Assembly: GCF_020852455.1 (NCBI RefSeq)
Contig: NZ_JADZAT010000007.1
Coordinates: forward strand, 100,047 to 164,046
Direction: 5' to 3'
DNA from: Novosphingobium sp.
Lineage (GTDB): Bacteria; Pseudomonadota; Alphaproteobacteria; Sphingomonadales; Sphingomonadaceae
DNA: 64,000 nt
Under the pieces are notes generated by a model. It worked only from the letters and a program-made list of their open reading frames with translations. It did not search any database and was not told where the DNA came from. Within the stretch, counting starts at the first letter, position 1; the number at the start of each line of letters is the position of its first letter. Below, in pieces: positions 37,944 through 46,914 of the stretch. Made by a program: the position numbers and the translations under genes.

Positions 37944-38867
37944 ATGCCGACTGTCCAGCCCGCCCCGCCGATCCAGCGCCCGATGCTGGCACTGGGGCTG
38001 CGGCTGGCGGCGACCATGGTGCTGTCCACGCTGGTCATGCTGGTCAAATACACGGCCGAAGCCGGCGTGCGCTTTCCCGAAATCCTGTTCTGGCGGCAGG
38101 TCCCGACGATCTTCCTGATCGGCGGCTGGCTGGCGCTGCGCGGGCAGCTGTCGCGGCTGAAGACGCAGCGGCTGCCGGTGCATGGCCGCCGCGCGATGCT
38201 GGGGCTGACCGGCATGTTCTTCACCTTTGGGGCGCCGGTGCTGCTGCCGCTGGCGGTTTCGACCACGCTGGGCTTTACCACCCCGATCTTCGCGGTGATC
38301 CTTTCTGCACTGCTGCTGCGCGAAAAGGTTGGGCCGGTGCGCTGGCTGGCGGTGGCGCTGGGCTTTGCCGGGGTGGTGATCATCGCCCAGCCGGGTCACG
38401 CGGTGATCCCGCCGTTCGGCGCCTTCGTTGGCCTGGGCGCGGGCTTCATGGTCGCCCTGATATCAATCCAGGTGCGCGATCTGGGGCGGACCGATGAATC
38501 GATCTCGATCGTGTTCTGGTTCGCCGCGCTTTCGGCACCGCTGCTGCTGGTTGCGCTGCCGTTCTATTATACCCCGCACAGTGCCTGGCAGTGGTTCCTG
38601 CTGATCCTGGGCGGCGTGCTGGGCTGCCTGGGTCAGATCCTGCTAACCGCATCGCTGCGTTATGGCCAGGTCGCGAGCGTGATCGTGATGGATTACACCG
38701 CGCTGGTCTGGGCCACCCTGTGGGGCTGGCTGGTGTGGAGTGAATTGCCACCCGCGGCGACCTGGCTGGGCGCGCCGGCGATCATCGGCGCGGGGGCAGT
38801 GATTGCCTGGCGCGAGCATTTGCATAACCGCCGCACTCCGCCCGCTGCGGCCAGCAGTGGCGAATGA
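37944..38867 (+). CDS. DMT (EamA) family transporter
   Basis: A 307-residue drug/metabolite exporter with ten hydrophobic helices in two EamA repeats. LPLAVSTTLGFTTPIFAVIL in the first repeat and VIVMDYTALVWATLWGWLVW in the second are typical. It probably exports small metabolites; no substrate can be assigned. The ATG at 37944 is preferred over an in-frame TTG at 37938. Confidence 0.87.
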   Translation: MPTVQPAPPIQRPMLALGLRLAATMVLSTLVMLVKYTAEAGVRFPEILFWRQVPTIFLIGGWLALRGQLSRLKTQRLPVHGRRAMLGLTGMFFTFGAPVLLPLAVSTTLGFTTPIFAVILSALLLREKVGPVRWLAVALGFAGVVIIAQPGHAVIPPFGAFVGLGAGFMVALISIQVRDLGRTDESISIVFWFAALSAPLLLVALPFYYTPHSAWQWFLLILGGVLGCLGQILLTASLRYGQVASVIVMDYTALVWATLWGWLVWSELPPAATWLGAPAIIGAGAVIAWREHLHNRRTPPAAASSGE

Positions 38868-38964
38868 GCGACGAGGCCACCGTTCCCCCCTGCCCCGCCG
38901 GATCATCAAGCCCTAACCTTGTGCTGTTCAACTATCCCGGCGCCAGGGCGCATCTGGAGGCATC

Positions 38965-39096
38965 ATGATCAGGAAATTTGCAATTGTGCTGGCGGCGGGC
39001 GCGCTGGCGATGGGCGCTTCGGCCTGCAACACGGTCAAGGGCCTGGGCAAGGATATCCAGTCGGTCGGCGAAGCAGGTGACCGCGCAACGCGCTGA
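38965..39096 (+). CDS. Entericidin-like small lipoprotein
   Basis: A 43-residue lipoprotein: a hydrophobic signal peptide ending in the lipobox GASAC (Cys21), then NTVKGLGKDIQSVGEAGDRA, the conserved entericidin A/B pattern. GGAGG lies 5 bases before the ATG. In enterobacteria entericidins form an antidote/toxin pair; only one gene is present here, as is common in alphaproteobacteria, so a toxin role is doubtful. Confidence 0.88.
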   Translation: MIRKFAIVLAAGALAMGASACNTVKGLGKDIQSVGEAGDRATR

Positions 39097-39193
39097 CGTT
39101 TGACGGATTTACTTGAGCGGTTCGTCGATCCGCCGAACGAATACTCGCAGGTTTGGTCTATCCCGGTAACACAACCGTCCGGGAGAACTGCCA

Positions 39194-40390
39194 GTGCCTT
39201 TGTCGAACCACCTGCTGCGTGCCGCTGCCGCCGCCGCTCTGCTTGTTGCCGGGCCGGTGCAGGCCGAGGATATCGTGGTGACCGGCAAGCCGCTCAAGGA
39301 TACCGCCGCCGACCTTGAAGAATGCATCAAGCGCGGCTGTCCGCCGAACGAGGATATGGCCGCCACGCTGGCCCATGCCGAAAACCAGTTCGTTGCGGGC
39401 GACTATCACGGCTCGCGCAAGACCCTGCGCGAATCGCTGGGCCGCAATCGCAAGCATGGCAAGGCCTATCCGGTGGAGCTTTCCAGCGTGCTGCGCGCCA
39501 ACGGCCGGGTGGCCGAACACCTAGGCGAAGCGAAGAGCTTCCAGATCTCGACGCTCGACATGCGTGACACCCTGAAGTCGGGTCTGGGCGCGGACGATTT
39601 CCGCACGCTGGCCGCGCAGATCGAGGTGGGTGACAGCCGCGCCAAGCTGGGCTTCCCGATGGAAGCCGATCAGATCTATCGCGATGTCGAAAAGCGCGCG
39701 CTGGAACTGAAGCATTACCGCGTCGCGACTTTCGCCCGGCTGCGCCAGGCGATGCTGGCGCAAAACCGGTTCGAGGACGATCCCAGCGCGCGCAACCGCG
39801 CCGTACTGGATGAACGGCTGGCGCAGATGATCGACAGCCCGCTACCCAACAGCGACGATTTCGTGCTGGTCGCCAAGGTGCTGCGCGCGCGCAAGGATCG
39901 CAAGGCCGGATCAAACGCCTCGACCGATGATCTGATCAAGTCCTTCGCGCAAAAGGGCGGCGCCGCGCGGCCGGTGCTGCTGTTTGCCGAACCGCTCAGC
40001 AAGATCGATCCCTGGGCCGGGCAGCTGCCGGTCGCCGGCGGGATGAGCAACGGCCGCAACACCTATTCAACCAAAAGCAATGGCCAGTGGGTCGATCTGG
40101 GGTTCTGGATCGGTCAGGACGGCCACGTCAGCGATGTCGAGGTGCTGCGCTCGTCGGGCGGGGTCAACTGGGCCAAGCCGGTGATGGGCAACATTTCAAA
40201 GCGGGTCTATGCCCCGCTGCGCCAGGATGGCGATGCGGCGGCCGGGTTCTACATGGTTGAACGCTATACGCTGGTCGCGCGGGTGACCGATCAGGTCACC
40301 GGCACCCATGTGCGGGTGCGCGAACAGCGTCCGCGGATCGAGATGATCGAACTGACCGCCGAGAACAACGAGGGCAAGCCGGTCGGCTAA
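39194..40390 (+). CDS. Exported protein with TPR-like region and TonB-like C-terminus
   Basis: A 398-residue exported protein. The signal peptide ends at VQAEDI (about residue 24). The middle has helix pairs like TPR (EADQIYRDVEKRALELKHYR). The C-terminal 110 residues have VDLGFWIGQDGHVSDVEVLRSSG and RVYAPLRQDG, the pattern of a TonB C-terminal-like domain. The start is GTG at 39194 after GGGAGAAC. The function is unknown; a periplasmic scaffold is likely. It converges with the ABA4-like gene. Confidence 0.72.
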   Translation: MPLSNHLLRAAAAAALLVAGPVQAEDIVVTGKPLKDTAADLEECIKRGCPPNEDMAATLAHAENQFVAGDYHGSRKTLRESLGRNRKHGKAYPVELSSVLRANGRVAEHLGEAKSFQISTLDMRDTLKSGLGADDFRTLAAQIEVGDSRAKLGFPMEADQIYRDVEKRALELKHYRVATFARLRQAMLAQNRFEDDPSARNRAVLDERLAQMIDSPLPNSDDFVLVAKVLRARKDRKAGSNASTDDLIKSFAQKGGAARPVLLFAEPLSKIDPWAGQLPVAGGMSNGRNTYSTKSNGQWVDLGFWIGQDGHVSDVEVLRSSGGVNWAKPVMGNISKRVYAPLRQDGDAAAGFYMVERYTLVARVTDQVTGTHVRVREQRPRIEMIELTAENNEGKPVG

Positions 40391-40839
40391 CCCCGGCCTG
40401 CGGCCCGCGCGCGGCGTTCGCGCACTACCAGCCAGCAGAACAGCCCGATCGGTCCGGCCATGAAGGTCGCGAACAGGAACGGCAGCTGCACCAGCCGCGA
40501 AAAGCCCTTGGCATCGGCATCGCGCGCGATCCACATGCCGATGAACAGATCAAAGGCCAGGTAGTGCGTCCAGCCGATCAGGGTTCCGCCCTGGCTCTGG
40601 AAAATCGCCTGGACGTCCTCAAGCGAACCAAAGCCCGGTTTGCCCGCACCCGGCATCGCGACCGGATCGATCCGCCCGGTGGTGACCAGCGTGAAACAGA
40701 CCAGGTAGACGAAGCACAGCACCGCAACGCCAAGGTAGAGGATCGCGCTGTGGACCAGCGGCTTGCGCGGCAGGGCAGCCAGCATCAGCCAGCCGATCAT
40801 CGCCACAACGCTGACAAAACTGAACAGTGCCGGCCACAT
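40387..40839 (-). CDS. ABA4-like (DUF4281) membrane protein
   Basis: A 150-residue protein with four hydrophobic helices. GWTHYLAFDLFIGMWIARDA and PFLFATFMAGPIGLFCWLV are the conserved core of the ABA4-like family, named after a plant neoxanthin-synthesis protein. A link to carotenoids is possible for a sphingomonad but not shown; no carotenoid genes are nearby. It starts 3 bases after the stop of the next upstream gene, so the two are an operon. Confidence 0.8.
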   Translation of the reverse strand: MWPALFSFVSVVAMIGWLMLAALPRKPLVHSAILYLGVAVLCFVYLVCFTLVTTGRIDPVAMPGAGKPGFGSLEDVQAIFQSQGGTLIGWTHYLAFDLFIGMWIARDADAKGFSRLVQLPFLFATFMAGPIGLFCWLVVRERRARAAGRG

Positions 40840-40842
40840 CGC

Positions 40843-41364
40843 TCAAACCTCCTTCGCTGCCAGTTCAGGAACTGCCTTGGCCCGCTGCCACAGCGTCCAG
40901 CGCATCACCGCCACCATGCCCAGTGCAAAGCCCAGTAAGCCGTCGGTCAGCACCAAAGCAGCCTGCGACATTTGCCCGCCCGTCTGCGCGCCGGGATCGA
41001 TACCCAGCCCTGCGCTCAGCGCACGCTTGGCCACCAGCACGCCAAGGATGAACAGCAGCGCCGCCGGCGACTGGCGGATCATCAGCAGCCCGCTGCGCGG
41101 GTCGCGCTCCAGGTGCATCAGGTACCCGCGCTTCCACCCGGCAATGGCCCCGATCACCAGACCGAAGCCAATCGCCACCCAGCCCGCCGCGCCCGGCGGC
41201 TGGGTCAGGACCAGCGCGCCAAAAACCAGCGCGAGCAGCACCGGCGCGACGAACAGTCCGCCCGGCCTGAACGGCTTGGCCTGCTTCAGATTGCGAAAGC
41301 GGAAGCCGAAGACCACCGCGATAATCACCAGCGGCAGCCAGGTCTGCAGGGTCTCCGGATCCAT
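40843..41364 (-). CDS. Membrane protein of unknown function (DUF1453/CcdC-like)
   Basis: A 173-residue protein with five hydrophobic segments. FRFRNLKQAKPFRPGGLFVAP and RDPRSGLLMIRQSPAALLFI recall DUF1453/CcdC-like membrane proteins, but the match is by eye. GGGGGAAGA directly precedes the ATG at 41364. It lies between gcvPB and the ABA4-like gene, 10 bases from the gcvPB stop, so it may be read through from the gcv operon. Confidence 0.65.
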   Translation of the reverse strand: MDPETLQTWLPLVIIAVVFGFRFRNLKQAKPFRPGGLFVAPVLLALVFGALVLTQPPGAAGWVAIGFGLVIGAIAGWKRGYLMHLERDPRSGLLMIRQSPAALLFILGVLVAKRALSAGLGIDPGAQTGGQMSQAALVLTDGLLGFALGMVAVMRWTLWQRAKAVPELAAKEV

Positions 41365-41374
41365 TCTTCCCCCT

Positions 41375-42937
41375 TCAGGCGGCGGCGTCGCCCTTCCACA
41401 CCAGCACCGGCTTGCGCGCGGCCTGGGTTTCGTCAAGCCGGCGGCGCGGCGCAAAGTGCGGTGCGCTCTTCAGCCCCTCGTCGCCCTGCTTGGCCCGCCG
41501 CGCCAGACTGCGCAAGCTGCCAATGAAGCGATCGAGCCCGGCCTTGCTTTCGGTCTCGGTCGGCTCGACCAGCATCGCGCCGTGGACCACCAGCGGGAAA
41601 TAGACCGTCATCGGGTGGAACCCTTCGTCGATCAGCCCCTTGGCAATGTCGAGCGTGGTGAAACCTTCGGCCAGTCCGGCGTCGCTGAACAGCGCCTCGT
41701 GCATGCACGGACCCGATCCGGCGAACGGCGCCTCAAGCTCTCCCTCCAGCGACCGCAGCACGTAATTGGCGTTGAGCACCGCGTCTTCCGCCACCCGCGC
41801 CAGGCCATCGGCGCCGTGGCTGAGGATATAGGCGAGCGCGCGGGTGAACATGCCCATCTGCCCGTGGAACGCGGCCATCCGGCCAAAGCTTTGCGGATGT
41901 TCGGCCGCGCCATCTTCCTCTTCAATCAGGCGGACGGTGCCATCGGGCATCCGCGCGGTGTAAGGCAGCGGCCCGAACGGGCTGAGCGCCTTTGACAGCA
42001 CCACCGGCCCCGAACCCGGCCCGCCCCCGCCGTGCGGGGTGGAGAAGGTCTTGTGCAGGTTGATGTGCATGGCATCGATGCCCAGATCCCCCGGGCGGAC
42101 CTTGCCGACGATCGCGTTGAAGTTGGCGCCATCGCAATAGACATAGCCGCCCGCAGCATGAACCGCGTCGGAAATGGTCTTCATCTCGCGCTCGAACAGC
42201 CCGCAGGTGTTGGGATTGGTGATCATCACCCCGGCCACGTCCGGCCCCAGCCGGGCAGTCAGCGCGGCCAGATCGACCCGTCCATCGGCGGTCGCCGGGA
42301 TCGATTCGATCGAGAAGCCCGCAAAAGCAGCGGTGGCGGGATTGGTGCCGTGCGCGCTTTCGGGCACCAGCATCACCGTGCGGTTCTCACCGCGCGCCTC
42401 AAGCGCGGCCTTGATGCACAGCACCCCGCACAGCTCGCCATGAGCGCCGGCCTTGGGGCTCATCGCCACGCCGTGCATGCCGGTCAGCTCGATCAGCCAG
42501 AAGGCCAGCTGGTTGATCACTTCCAGCGCGCCGCGCGCCGATTGCTGCGGAGCCAGCGGGTGGACATCGGCAAAGCCGGGCATCCGCGCGACCTTTTCGT
42601 TGAGCCGCGGGTTGTGCTTCATGGTGCACGAACCCAGCGGAAACGGCCCCAGGTCGATCGCATAGTTCTGGCGGCTGAGGCGGGTGTAATGGCGCACCGT
42701 TTCCGGCTCGCTCAGGCCCGGCAGCGCAGCCGGAGCCTTGCGCAGGAACCGGGCCAGCCCGGCCACCGGGCCGCGATCCGCCGCGTCGATATCAACCCCG
42801 CAGGTGCCCGGCTCGCGCAGTTCGAAGATCAGCGCTTCTTCCAGCATCAGCGCCTTGTCACCGCTGGTGGTTTCGGCGCTGCCGGCTGCGGCACTGCCCA
42901 TTTCAGGACGCCATCCGGCTGCATTCACGGCGCTCAT
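41375..42937 (-). CDS. gcvPB: Glycine dehydrogenase (decarboxylating) subunit 2
   Basis: A 520-residue half of the split P-protein, which decarboxylates glycine and transfers aminomethyl to the lipoyl arm of GcvH. The PLP Lys296 is in [26 protein letters not shown] and [10 protein letters not shown] are conserved. The start overlaps the gcvPA stop (ATGA). It is the last gene of the riboswitch-controlled operon gcvT-gcvH-gcvPA-gcvPB. Confidence 0.96.
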   Translation of the reverse strand: MSAVNAAGWRPEMGSAAAGSAETTSGDKALMLEEALIFELREPGTCGVDIDAADRGPVAGLARFLRKAPAALPGLSEPETVRHYTRLSRQNYAIDLGPFPLGSCTMKHNPRLNEKVARMPGFADVHPLAPQQSARGALEVINQLAFWLIELTGMHGVAMSPKAGAHGELCGVLCIKAALEARGENRTVMLVPESAHGTNPATAAFAGFSIESIPATADGRVDLAALTARLGPDVAGVMITNPNTCGLFEREMKTISDAVHAAGGYVYCDGANFNAIVGKVRPGDLGIDAMHINLHKTFSTPHGGGGPGSGPVVLSKALSPFGPLPYTARMPDGTVRLIEEEDGAAEHPQSFGRMAAFHGQMGMFTRALAYILSHGADGLARVAEDAVLNANYVLRSLEGELEAPFAGSGPCMHEALFSDAGLAEGFTTLDIAKGLIDEGFHPMTVYFPLVVHGAMLVEPTETESKAGLDRFIGSLRSLARRAKQGDEGLKSAPHFAPRRRLDETQAARKPVLVWKGDAAA

Positions 42938-44292
42938 GCCAGTACTCCTTCCAGCGCCACGGCTAGCGCTTCGATATCCTCATCGCTGGTCATTTCGCTG
43001 GCGCAGACCAGCAGCCCGTTGGCAAGATCCGGCGCATCGGGATAGAGCCGCCCGAGCGAAACCCCGCCCAGCACCTGCCGGTCAGCCAGGGCCCGCACCA
43101 CTTCACGCGCGTCCTGGGGCAGCACCACGGTAAACTCGTTGACATAGGCGCTGTTCAGCACCGCAACGCTCGGGACCCTCGCCAGCCGCTCGGCAGTGGC
43201 CTGTGCGCGGGCGTGGTTGAGCCGGGCCAACCGGTCCAGCCCGGTTCCACCCAGCAGGGTCATGTGAATGCTGAAGGCCAGCGCGCAAAGCCCTGCATTG
43301 GTGCAGATATTGCTGGTCGCCTTCTCGCGCCGGATGTGCTGCTCACGAGTCGAAAGCGTTAGCACGTAACCGCGCTTGCCCTCGGCATCGACGGTTTCGC
43401 CGCACAGCCGCCCGGGCATCTGCCGCACGAACTTTTCACTGCAGCCGAACAGCCCCAGATAGGGTCCGCCAAACTGCAGGCCGACGCCCAGCGACTGGCC
43501 TTCGCCCACCACGATATCGGCGCCCAGCGCGCCCGGTGCCTCGATCAGGCCCAGCGCGACAGGCTCGGTCACCACCGCCACCAGCAGCGCGCCCTTGGCA
43601 TGCGCGGCTTCGGCAATCGCCGCTAGGTCGGTCACCCGGCCCAGAATGTCGGGATACTGTACCACCACGCAGCTGGTCTGATCGTCGATCGCGGCGATCA
43701 CCCCGGCGGTGTCGGGTTCGGCTTCAAGCCGCGGCGCGCTCGCCTCGATGGTGTCGCCGGTGAACTTCGCCATGGTCCGCACGGTCGCGACATAGTGCGG
43801 GTGCAGCCCCGAACAGAGCACCGCCCGCTTGCGGCGGGTCACCCGCCCGGCCATCGCCACGGCTTCCCAGCACGCGGTCGAGCCATCGTACATCGAGGCA
43901 TTGGCGATCTCGGTCCCGAACAGGCGCGCGACCTGGGTCTGGAACTCGAACAGCATCTGCAGCGTGCCCTGCGCGATTTCCGGCTGGTAGGGCGTATAGG
44001 CGGTCAGGAACTCGCCGCGCTGGATCAGGTGATCGACCGAAGCCGGCACATGGTGGCGATAGGCCCCCGCGCCCAGGAAAAACGGCACCGCACCGGCGCT
44101 GAGGTTCTTGGCCGAAAGCGCGGCCATGTGGCGTTCGACCGCCATTTCGCTGGCGTGCATCGGCAGCCCGGCAATCGGCGCGGACAGCCGCGCCGCGGCG
44201 GGCACATCGACGAACAGGTCATCGACCGTGGCAGCGCCGATCACGCCCAGCATTTCGCTGCGTTCGGCGGGGGTCAGGGGGAGGTAGCGCAT
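42934..44292 (-). CDS. gcvPA: Glycine dehydrogenase (decarboxylating) subunit 1
   Basis: A 452-residue N-terminal half of the split P-protein. [19 protein letters not shown] opens it; [30 protein letters not shown] and [15 protein letters not shown] are family blocks. It forms an alpha2beta2 enzyme with GcvPB. AAGGAAG stands 6 bases before the ATG. A 117-bp palindromic element lies between its start and gcvH, so its transcript carries two strong hairpins. Confidence 0.96.
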   Translation of the reverse strand: MRYLPLTPAERSEMLGVIGAATVDDLFVDVPAAARLSAPIAGLPMHASEMAVERHMAALSAKNLSAGAVPFFLGAGAYRHHVPASVDHLIQRGEFLTAYTPYQPEIAQGTLQMLFEFQTQVARLFGTEIANASMYDGSTACWEAVAMAGRVTRRKRAVLCSGLHPHYVATVRTMAKFTGDTIEASAPRLEAEPDTAGVIAAIDDQTSCVVVQYPDILGRVTDLAAIAEAAHAKGALLVAVVTEPVALGLIEAPGALGADIVVGEGQSLGVGLQFGGPYLGLFGCSEKFVRQMPGRLCGETVDAEGKRGYVLTLSTREQHIRREKATSNICTNAGLCALAFSIHMTLLGGTGLDRLARLNHARAQATAERLARVPSVAVLNSAYVNEFTVVLPQDAREVVRALADRQVLGGVSLGRLYPDAPDLANGLLVCASEMTSDEDIEALAVALEGVLA

Positions 44293-44307
44293 GAAACTTC
44301 CTTCAAG

Positions 44308-44424
44308 ATCCTCCCCCTTTGGGGGAGGTGGCAGCCCGCAGGGCTGACGGAGGGGGAATATGCTTCCGCTGCCAGGCCCCCTCCGGCCCGCCTGCGGCGG
44401 TCCACCTCCCCAACGGGGGAGGAT
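44308..44424. mobile_element. Empty palindromic element E1 (inverted pair, no gene)
   Basis: Two about 48-base units in inverted orientation (44308-44356 and 44377-44424) enclose only 20 bases. Each unit starts ATCCTCCCCC, folds its outer part into a C/G hairpin, then into an inner hairpin around GCAGG, and ends CGGAGGGGG on the inside. The same double-hairpin unit borders the two DUF559 genes at 48 and 55 kb, so this looks like a non-autonomous version. It fills the gcvH-gcvPA gap almost exactly. Confidence 0.8.
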
Positions 44425-44431
44425 TATCCGA

Positions 44432-44803
44432 TTACAGCCCCGCGACGTATTCGTCGTAGGCGGCGCGGTCCATCAGGCCGTCGAGTTCACCGGCGTCGGA
44501 GAGCGTCAGGCGGAACAGCCAGCCGGCACCTTCGGCATCGGAATTGACCAGTTCGGGCTCGTCGGCCAGCGCGGCGTTTTCTTCGGTGACGGTACCGCTG
44601 GCGGGCGAATAGACATCGCTGGCGGCCTTGACGCTGTCGACCACGCAGGGCGCATCGCCCTTCTTCACCGCGGTGCCGGCGGCGGGCAGTTCGACGAAGG
44701 TGATGTCGCCCAGCTGGCTCTGCGCATAGTCGGTGATGCCAACGGTGGCGCTATCGCCATCAACGTCGATCCATTCGTGGTCCTGGGTAAAGTAGCGGCT
44801 CAT
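44432..44803 (-). CDS. gcvH: Glycine cleavage system H protein
   Basis: A 123-residue lipoyl carrier protein. The lipoylated Lys59 is in [16 protein letters not shown], and [14 protein letters not shown] is the usual N-terminus. It shuttles the aminomethyl group from GcvP to GcvT. It starts 12 bases after the gcvT stop. The palindromic element E1 begins 7 bases beyond its own stop codon. Confidence 0.97.
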   Translation of the reverse strand: MSRYFTQDHEWIDVDGDSATVGITDYAQSQLGDITFVELPAAGTAVKKGDAPCVVDSVKAASDVYSPASGTVTEENAALADEPELVNSDAEGAGWLFRLTLSDAGELDGLMDRAAYDEYVAGL

Positions 44804-44815
44804 GGGGAGGACTCC

Positions 44816-45940
44816 TTAGCGGTAATAGCGATGGGGAACGAAAGGCATGGGGGCGACGCGGGCCGGCAGGCGCTTGCCGCGCACGTCCACTTCAAGCGCG
44901 GTGCCATCGGCGCAATGCGCCTGATCGACATAGGCCATGGCGACCGGATGGCCGAGCGTGGGCGAGAATCCACCCGAAGTCAGCACGCCAACCTTTTGAT
45001 CACCGGCATAAACCTCGGCGCCTTCGCGCGCGGCCTGACGACCTTCGAGCGCCAGGCCCACGCGCTTTTGCGGCGTGCCCTGGGCCAGGTCGCGCAGCAC
45101 GCGTTCGGCACCGATGAAGCCGCCTTCGCTGCGGCGGCGCTTGTTGACCGCGAACAGCAGGTCGGCATCGACCGGCGAATGATCCGGGCTGAGGTCATGG
45201 CCATAGAGCGGCAGACCGGCCTCAAGCCGCAGCGAATCCCGCGCGCCCAGACCGATCGGCTTCACTTCCGGCTGGGCGCAGATCAGTTCGGCCACCTTGG
45301 CGGCTTCCTCCGCCGGGATCGCGATTTCGAAGCCGTCTTCGCCAGTATAGCCCGAGCGGCTGATCCAGGCATCGACCCCGCCGATCTTGAACTGTCCGCC
45401 CTTCATGAACTTGAGATCGGCCAGCGGCCATTCGCCCTCGGTCACCCGCGCCAGTGCCTCGGCCGCCTTGGGTCCCTGCAGCGCCAGAAGGGCATTGTCC
45501 TCCATGTGCATCAGGTTCACTTCATCGGGCAGATTTTCGCGCAGGTGGGCGATATCGTCCCACTTGGTCGCGCCGTTGACCACCAGATAGAAGCCGGAAT
45601 TCCAGCGCGTGACCATCAGGTCATCCAGGATCCCGCCGTACTCATCCAGCAGCATCGAATAGCGCGGACCGAAGGGCTTCAGCGTGGCAAGGTCGATCGG
45701 CAGCACTGCTTCCAGGGCAGCTTCCACCCCTTCCCCGCTGACGAACAGCTGGCCCATGTGGCTGACATCGAACAGCCCCGCGCTGCTGCGGGTCCATTCG
45801 TGTTCAGCCATGATCCCTTCGTACTGGACCGGCATCCAGTAACCCGCGAACTCCACCATCCGGCCACCGCGTGCGCGGTGCCACTGGTCAAGCGGCAGGA
45901 TCAGGGTTTCGATGGCGATATCATCTTCGACTTCGGACAT
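44816..45940 (-). CDS. gcvT: Glycine cleavage system T protein (aminomethyltransferase)
   Basis: A 374-residue folate-dependent enzyme that releases ammonia and forms methylene-tetrahydrofolate. MVEFAGYWMPVQYEG, GLFDVSHMGQL and RSGYTGEDGFEIAI are the folate-site blocks, with DSLRLEAGLPLYG. GGAG lies 8 bases before the ATG at 45940. It is the first gene of the operon and directly follows the riboswitch. Confidence 0.96.
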   Translation of the reverse strand: MSEVEDDIAIETLILPLDQWHRARGGRMVEFAGYWMPVQYEGIMAEHEWTRSSAGLFDVSHMGQLFVSGEGVEAALEAVLPIDLATLKPFGPRYSMLLDEYGGILDDLMVTRWNSGFYLVVNGATKWDDIAHLRENLPDEVNLMHMEDNALLALQGPKAAEALARVTEGEWPLADLKFMKGGQFKIGGVDAWISRSGYTGEDGFEIAIPAEEAAKVAELICAQPEVKPIGLGARDSLRLEAGLPLYGHDLSPDHSPVDADLLFAVNKRRRSEGGFIGAERVLRDLAQGTPQKRVGLALEGRQAAREGAEVYAGDQKVGVLTSGGFSPTLGHPVAMAYVDQAHCADGTALEVDVRGKRLPARVAPMPFVPHRYYR

Positions 45941-45972
45941 AGGCACAGCTCCGCTTCAAACGCAGTTTCTGT

Positions 45973-46162
45973 GCCCCCTCTGTCACGGAAGCCTGAGAGC
46001 TTTCCCGGGCAGGACCCGGTTACCCCTTCGGCGGCCTGCCTGGCGGCAGACACTTTCCAGAGCGTCACTATCGACCCACGCGGTCCTTTTGCCTGAGAGA
46101 TTCCGGGGCGGTTGCTCCTTCGGCGGCAAGTGAAGAATCACCTGCCCTCTCCCGCGCGATCA
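45973..46162 (-). ncRNA. Tandem glycine riboswitch
   Basis: On the minus strand two glycine aptamers lie in series. The upstream one has GCCGAAGGAGCAA (complement at 46112-46124) and CTCTCAGGC (46091-46099). The downstream one has GCCGAAGGGGTAACC (46019-46033) and CTCTCAGGC (45991-45999). The upstream aptamer ends in CAAAAGGACCG, typical of the family. It precedes gcvT by about 30 bases and should switch the operon on when glycine is high. Confidence 0.95.
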
Positions 46163-46174
46163 GCGACACTTATG

Positions 46175-46203
46175 GTCATGACCGTATGACCTGATGGTGT
46201 CAA
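46175..46203 (-). promoter_or_regulatory. Candidate promoter of the gcv operon
   Basis: Minus-strand TTGACA (46198-46203) with a weak -10 CATGAC (46175-46180) 17 bases later. The start would be near 46168, a few bases before the first aptamer. An inverted repeat GGTCAT-N6-ATGACC (46174-46191) overlaps it and may bind a regulator. Confidence 0.45.
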
Positions 46204-46215
46204 TGGCGGGGATTC

Positions 46216-46239
46216 AATCCTCCCCGGAGCGGGGAGGAA
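46216..46239. repeat. Solo outer hairpin of the 44-56 kb element family
   Basis: ATCCTCCCC-GGAGC-GGGGAGGA lies directly after the stop codon of the SDR-type gene. It matches the outer hairpin of the element units (compare CCTCCCCGGAACGGGGAGG at 55508-55526 in complement). No inner hairpin follows, so it is a relic, or a terminator of similar sequence. Confidence 0.5.
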
Positions 46240-46914
46240 CTAGGCCCGGCTGGCCGCGCGCAGGATCGCGTCGTGTTCGAACACGAAACGCCCGGCCATC
46301 TTTTCGCGGGTCAGCCCGACGATCGCCTTGGCCACCAGATCGGCATGGACCGAGCGGTACTTGCTGTATTTCCCCTGCAGGAACAGGTCGAGCACGGGGC
46401 TGGCCACCATCCCAAGCCGTTCGGCCGGGCGCAGTTCCTCACGCGGGCCGCGCAGCAGTCCCGGGCGGATGATGTCAAGCCGCGGCACGCCAACGCGACC
46501 AAGCTGCTGCTCGACCTCACCCTTGACCTTGAGGTAGAAGTTCTTCGACAGCGGATCGGCCCCGACCGAGCTGATCGCGATCATCTGCCGCAGGCCATGA
46601 TCCTTGGCGGCCCTGGCGCAGGACAGCACCAGATCCTGATCGACCGTGCGGAACGCCGCTTCGTCCTTGCCGGCCTTCTTCCAAGTGGTGCCCAGCGCCG
46701 AGACCAGCACCGAAGCGTTGGCGGCGGCGATCGCATCGGGCCAGCTTTCGGGCGGGGCAAGCAGCATTTCCATCCGCGCGCCCGGCGGCAATTGCGCCTC
46801 GCGCCGGGCGATCCCGACGATCCGGATATCGCTGCGCCCCACCGCCAGCCGGATCAGGCTCATCCCGATCAGGCCGGTCGCGCCGACCAGGGCAATGCGG
46901 GTCGGGCTAGACAT
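46240..46914 (-). CDS. Atypical SDR, NAD(P)-binding protein
   Basis: A 224-residue NAD(P)-binding protein of the atypical short-chain dehydrogenase type (HTATIP2/YwnB-like). IALVGATGLIGMSLIRLA is the dinucleotide motif; VSALGTTWKKAGKDEAAFRTVD and ISSVGAD with FYLKVKGEVEQQL follow. There is no classical YxxxK, so catalysis is uncertain. Its start overlaps the dgt stop by 8 bases. Confidence 0.8.
   Translation of the reverse strand: MSSPTRIALVGATGLIGMSLIRLAVGRSDIRIVGIARREAQLPPGARMEMLLAPPESWPDAIAAANASVLVSALGTTWKKAGKDEAAFRTVDQDLVLSCARAAKDHGLRQMIAISSVGADPLSKNFYLKVKGEVEQQLGRVGVPRLDIIRPGLLRGPREELRPAERLGMVASPVLDLFLQGKYSKYRSVHADLVAKAIVGLTREKMAGRFVFEHDAILRAASRA

Noticed and set aside
38965..39096. An entericidin antidote/toxin locus
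   Set aside because: Only one small lipoprotein gene is present and no second copy is found within 1 kb.
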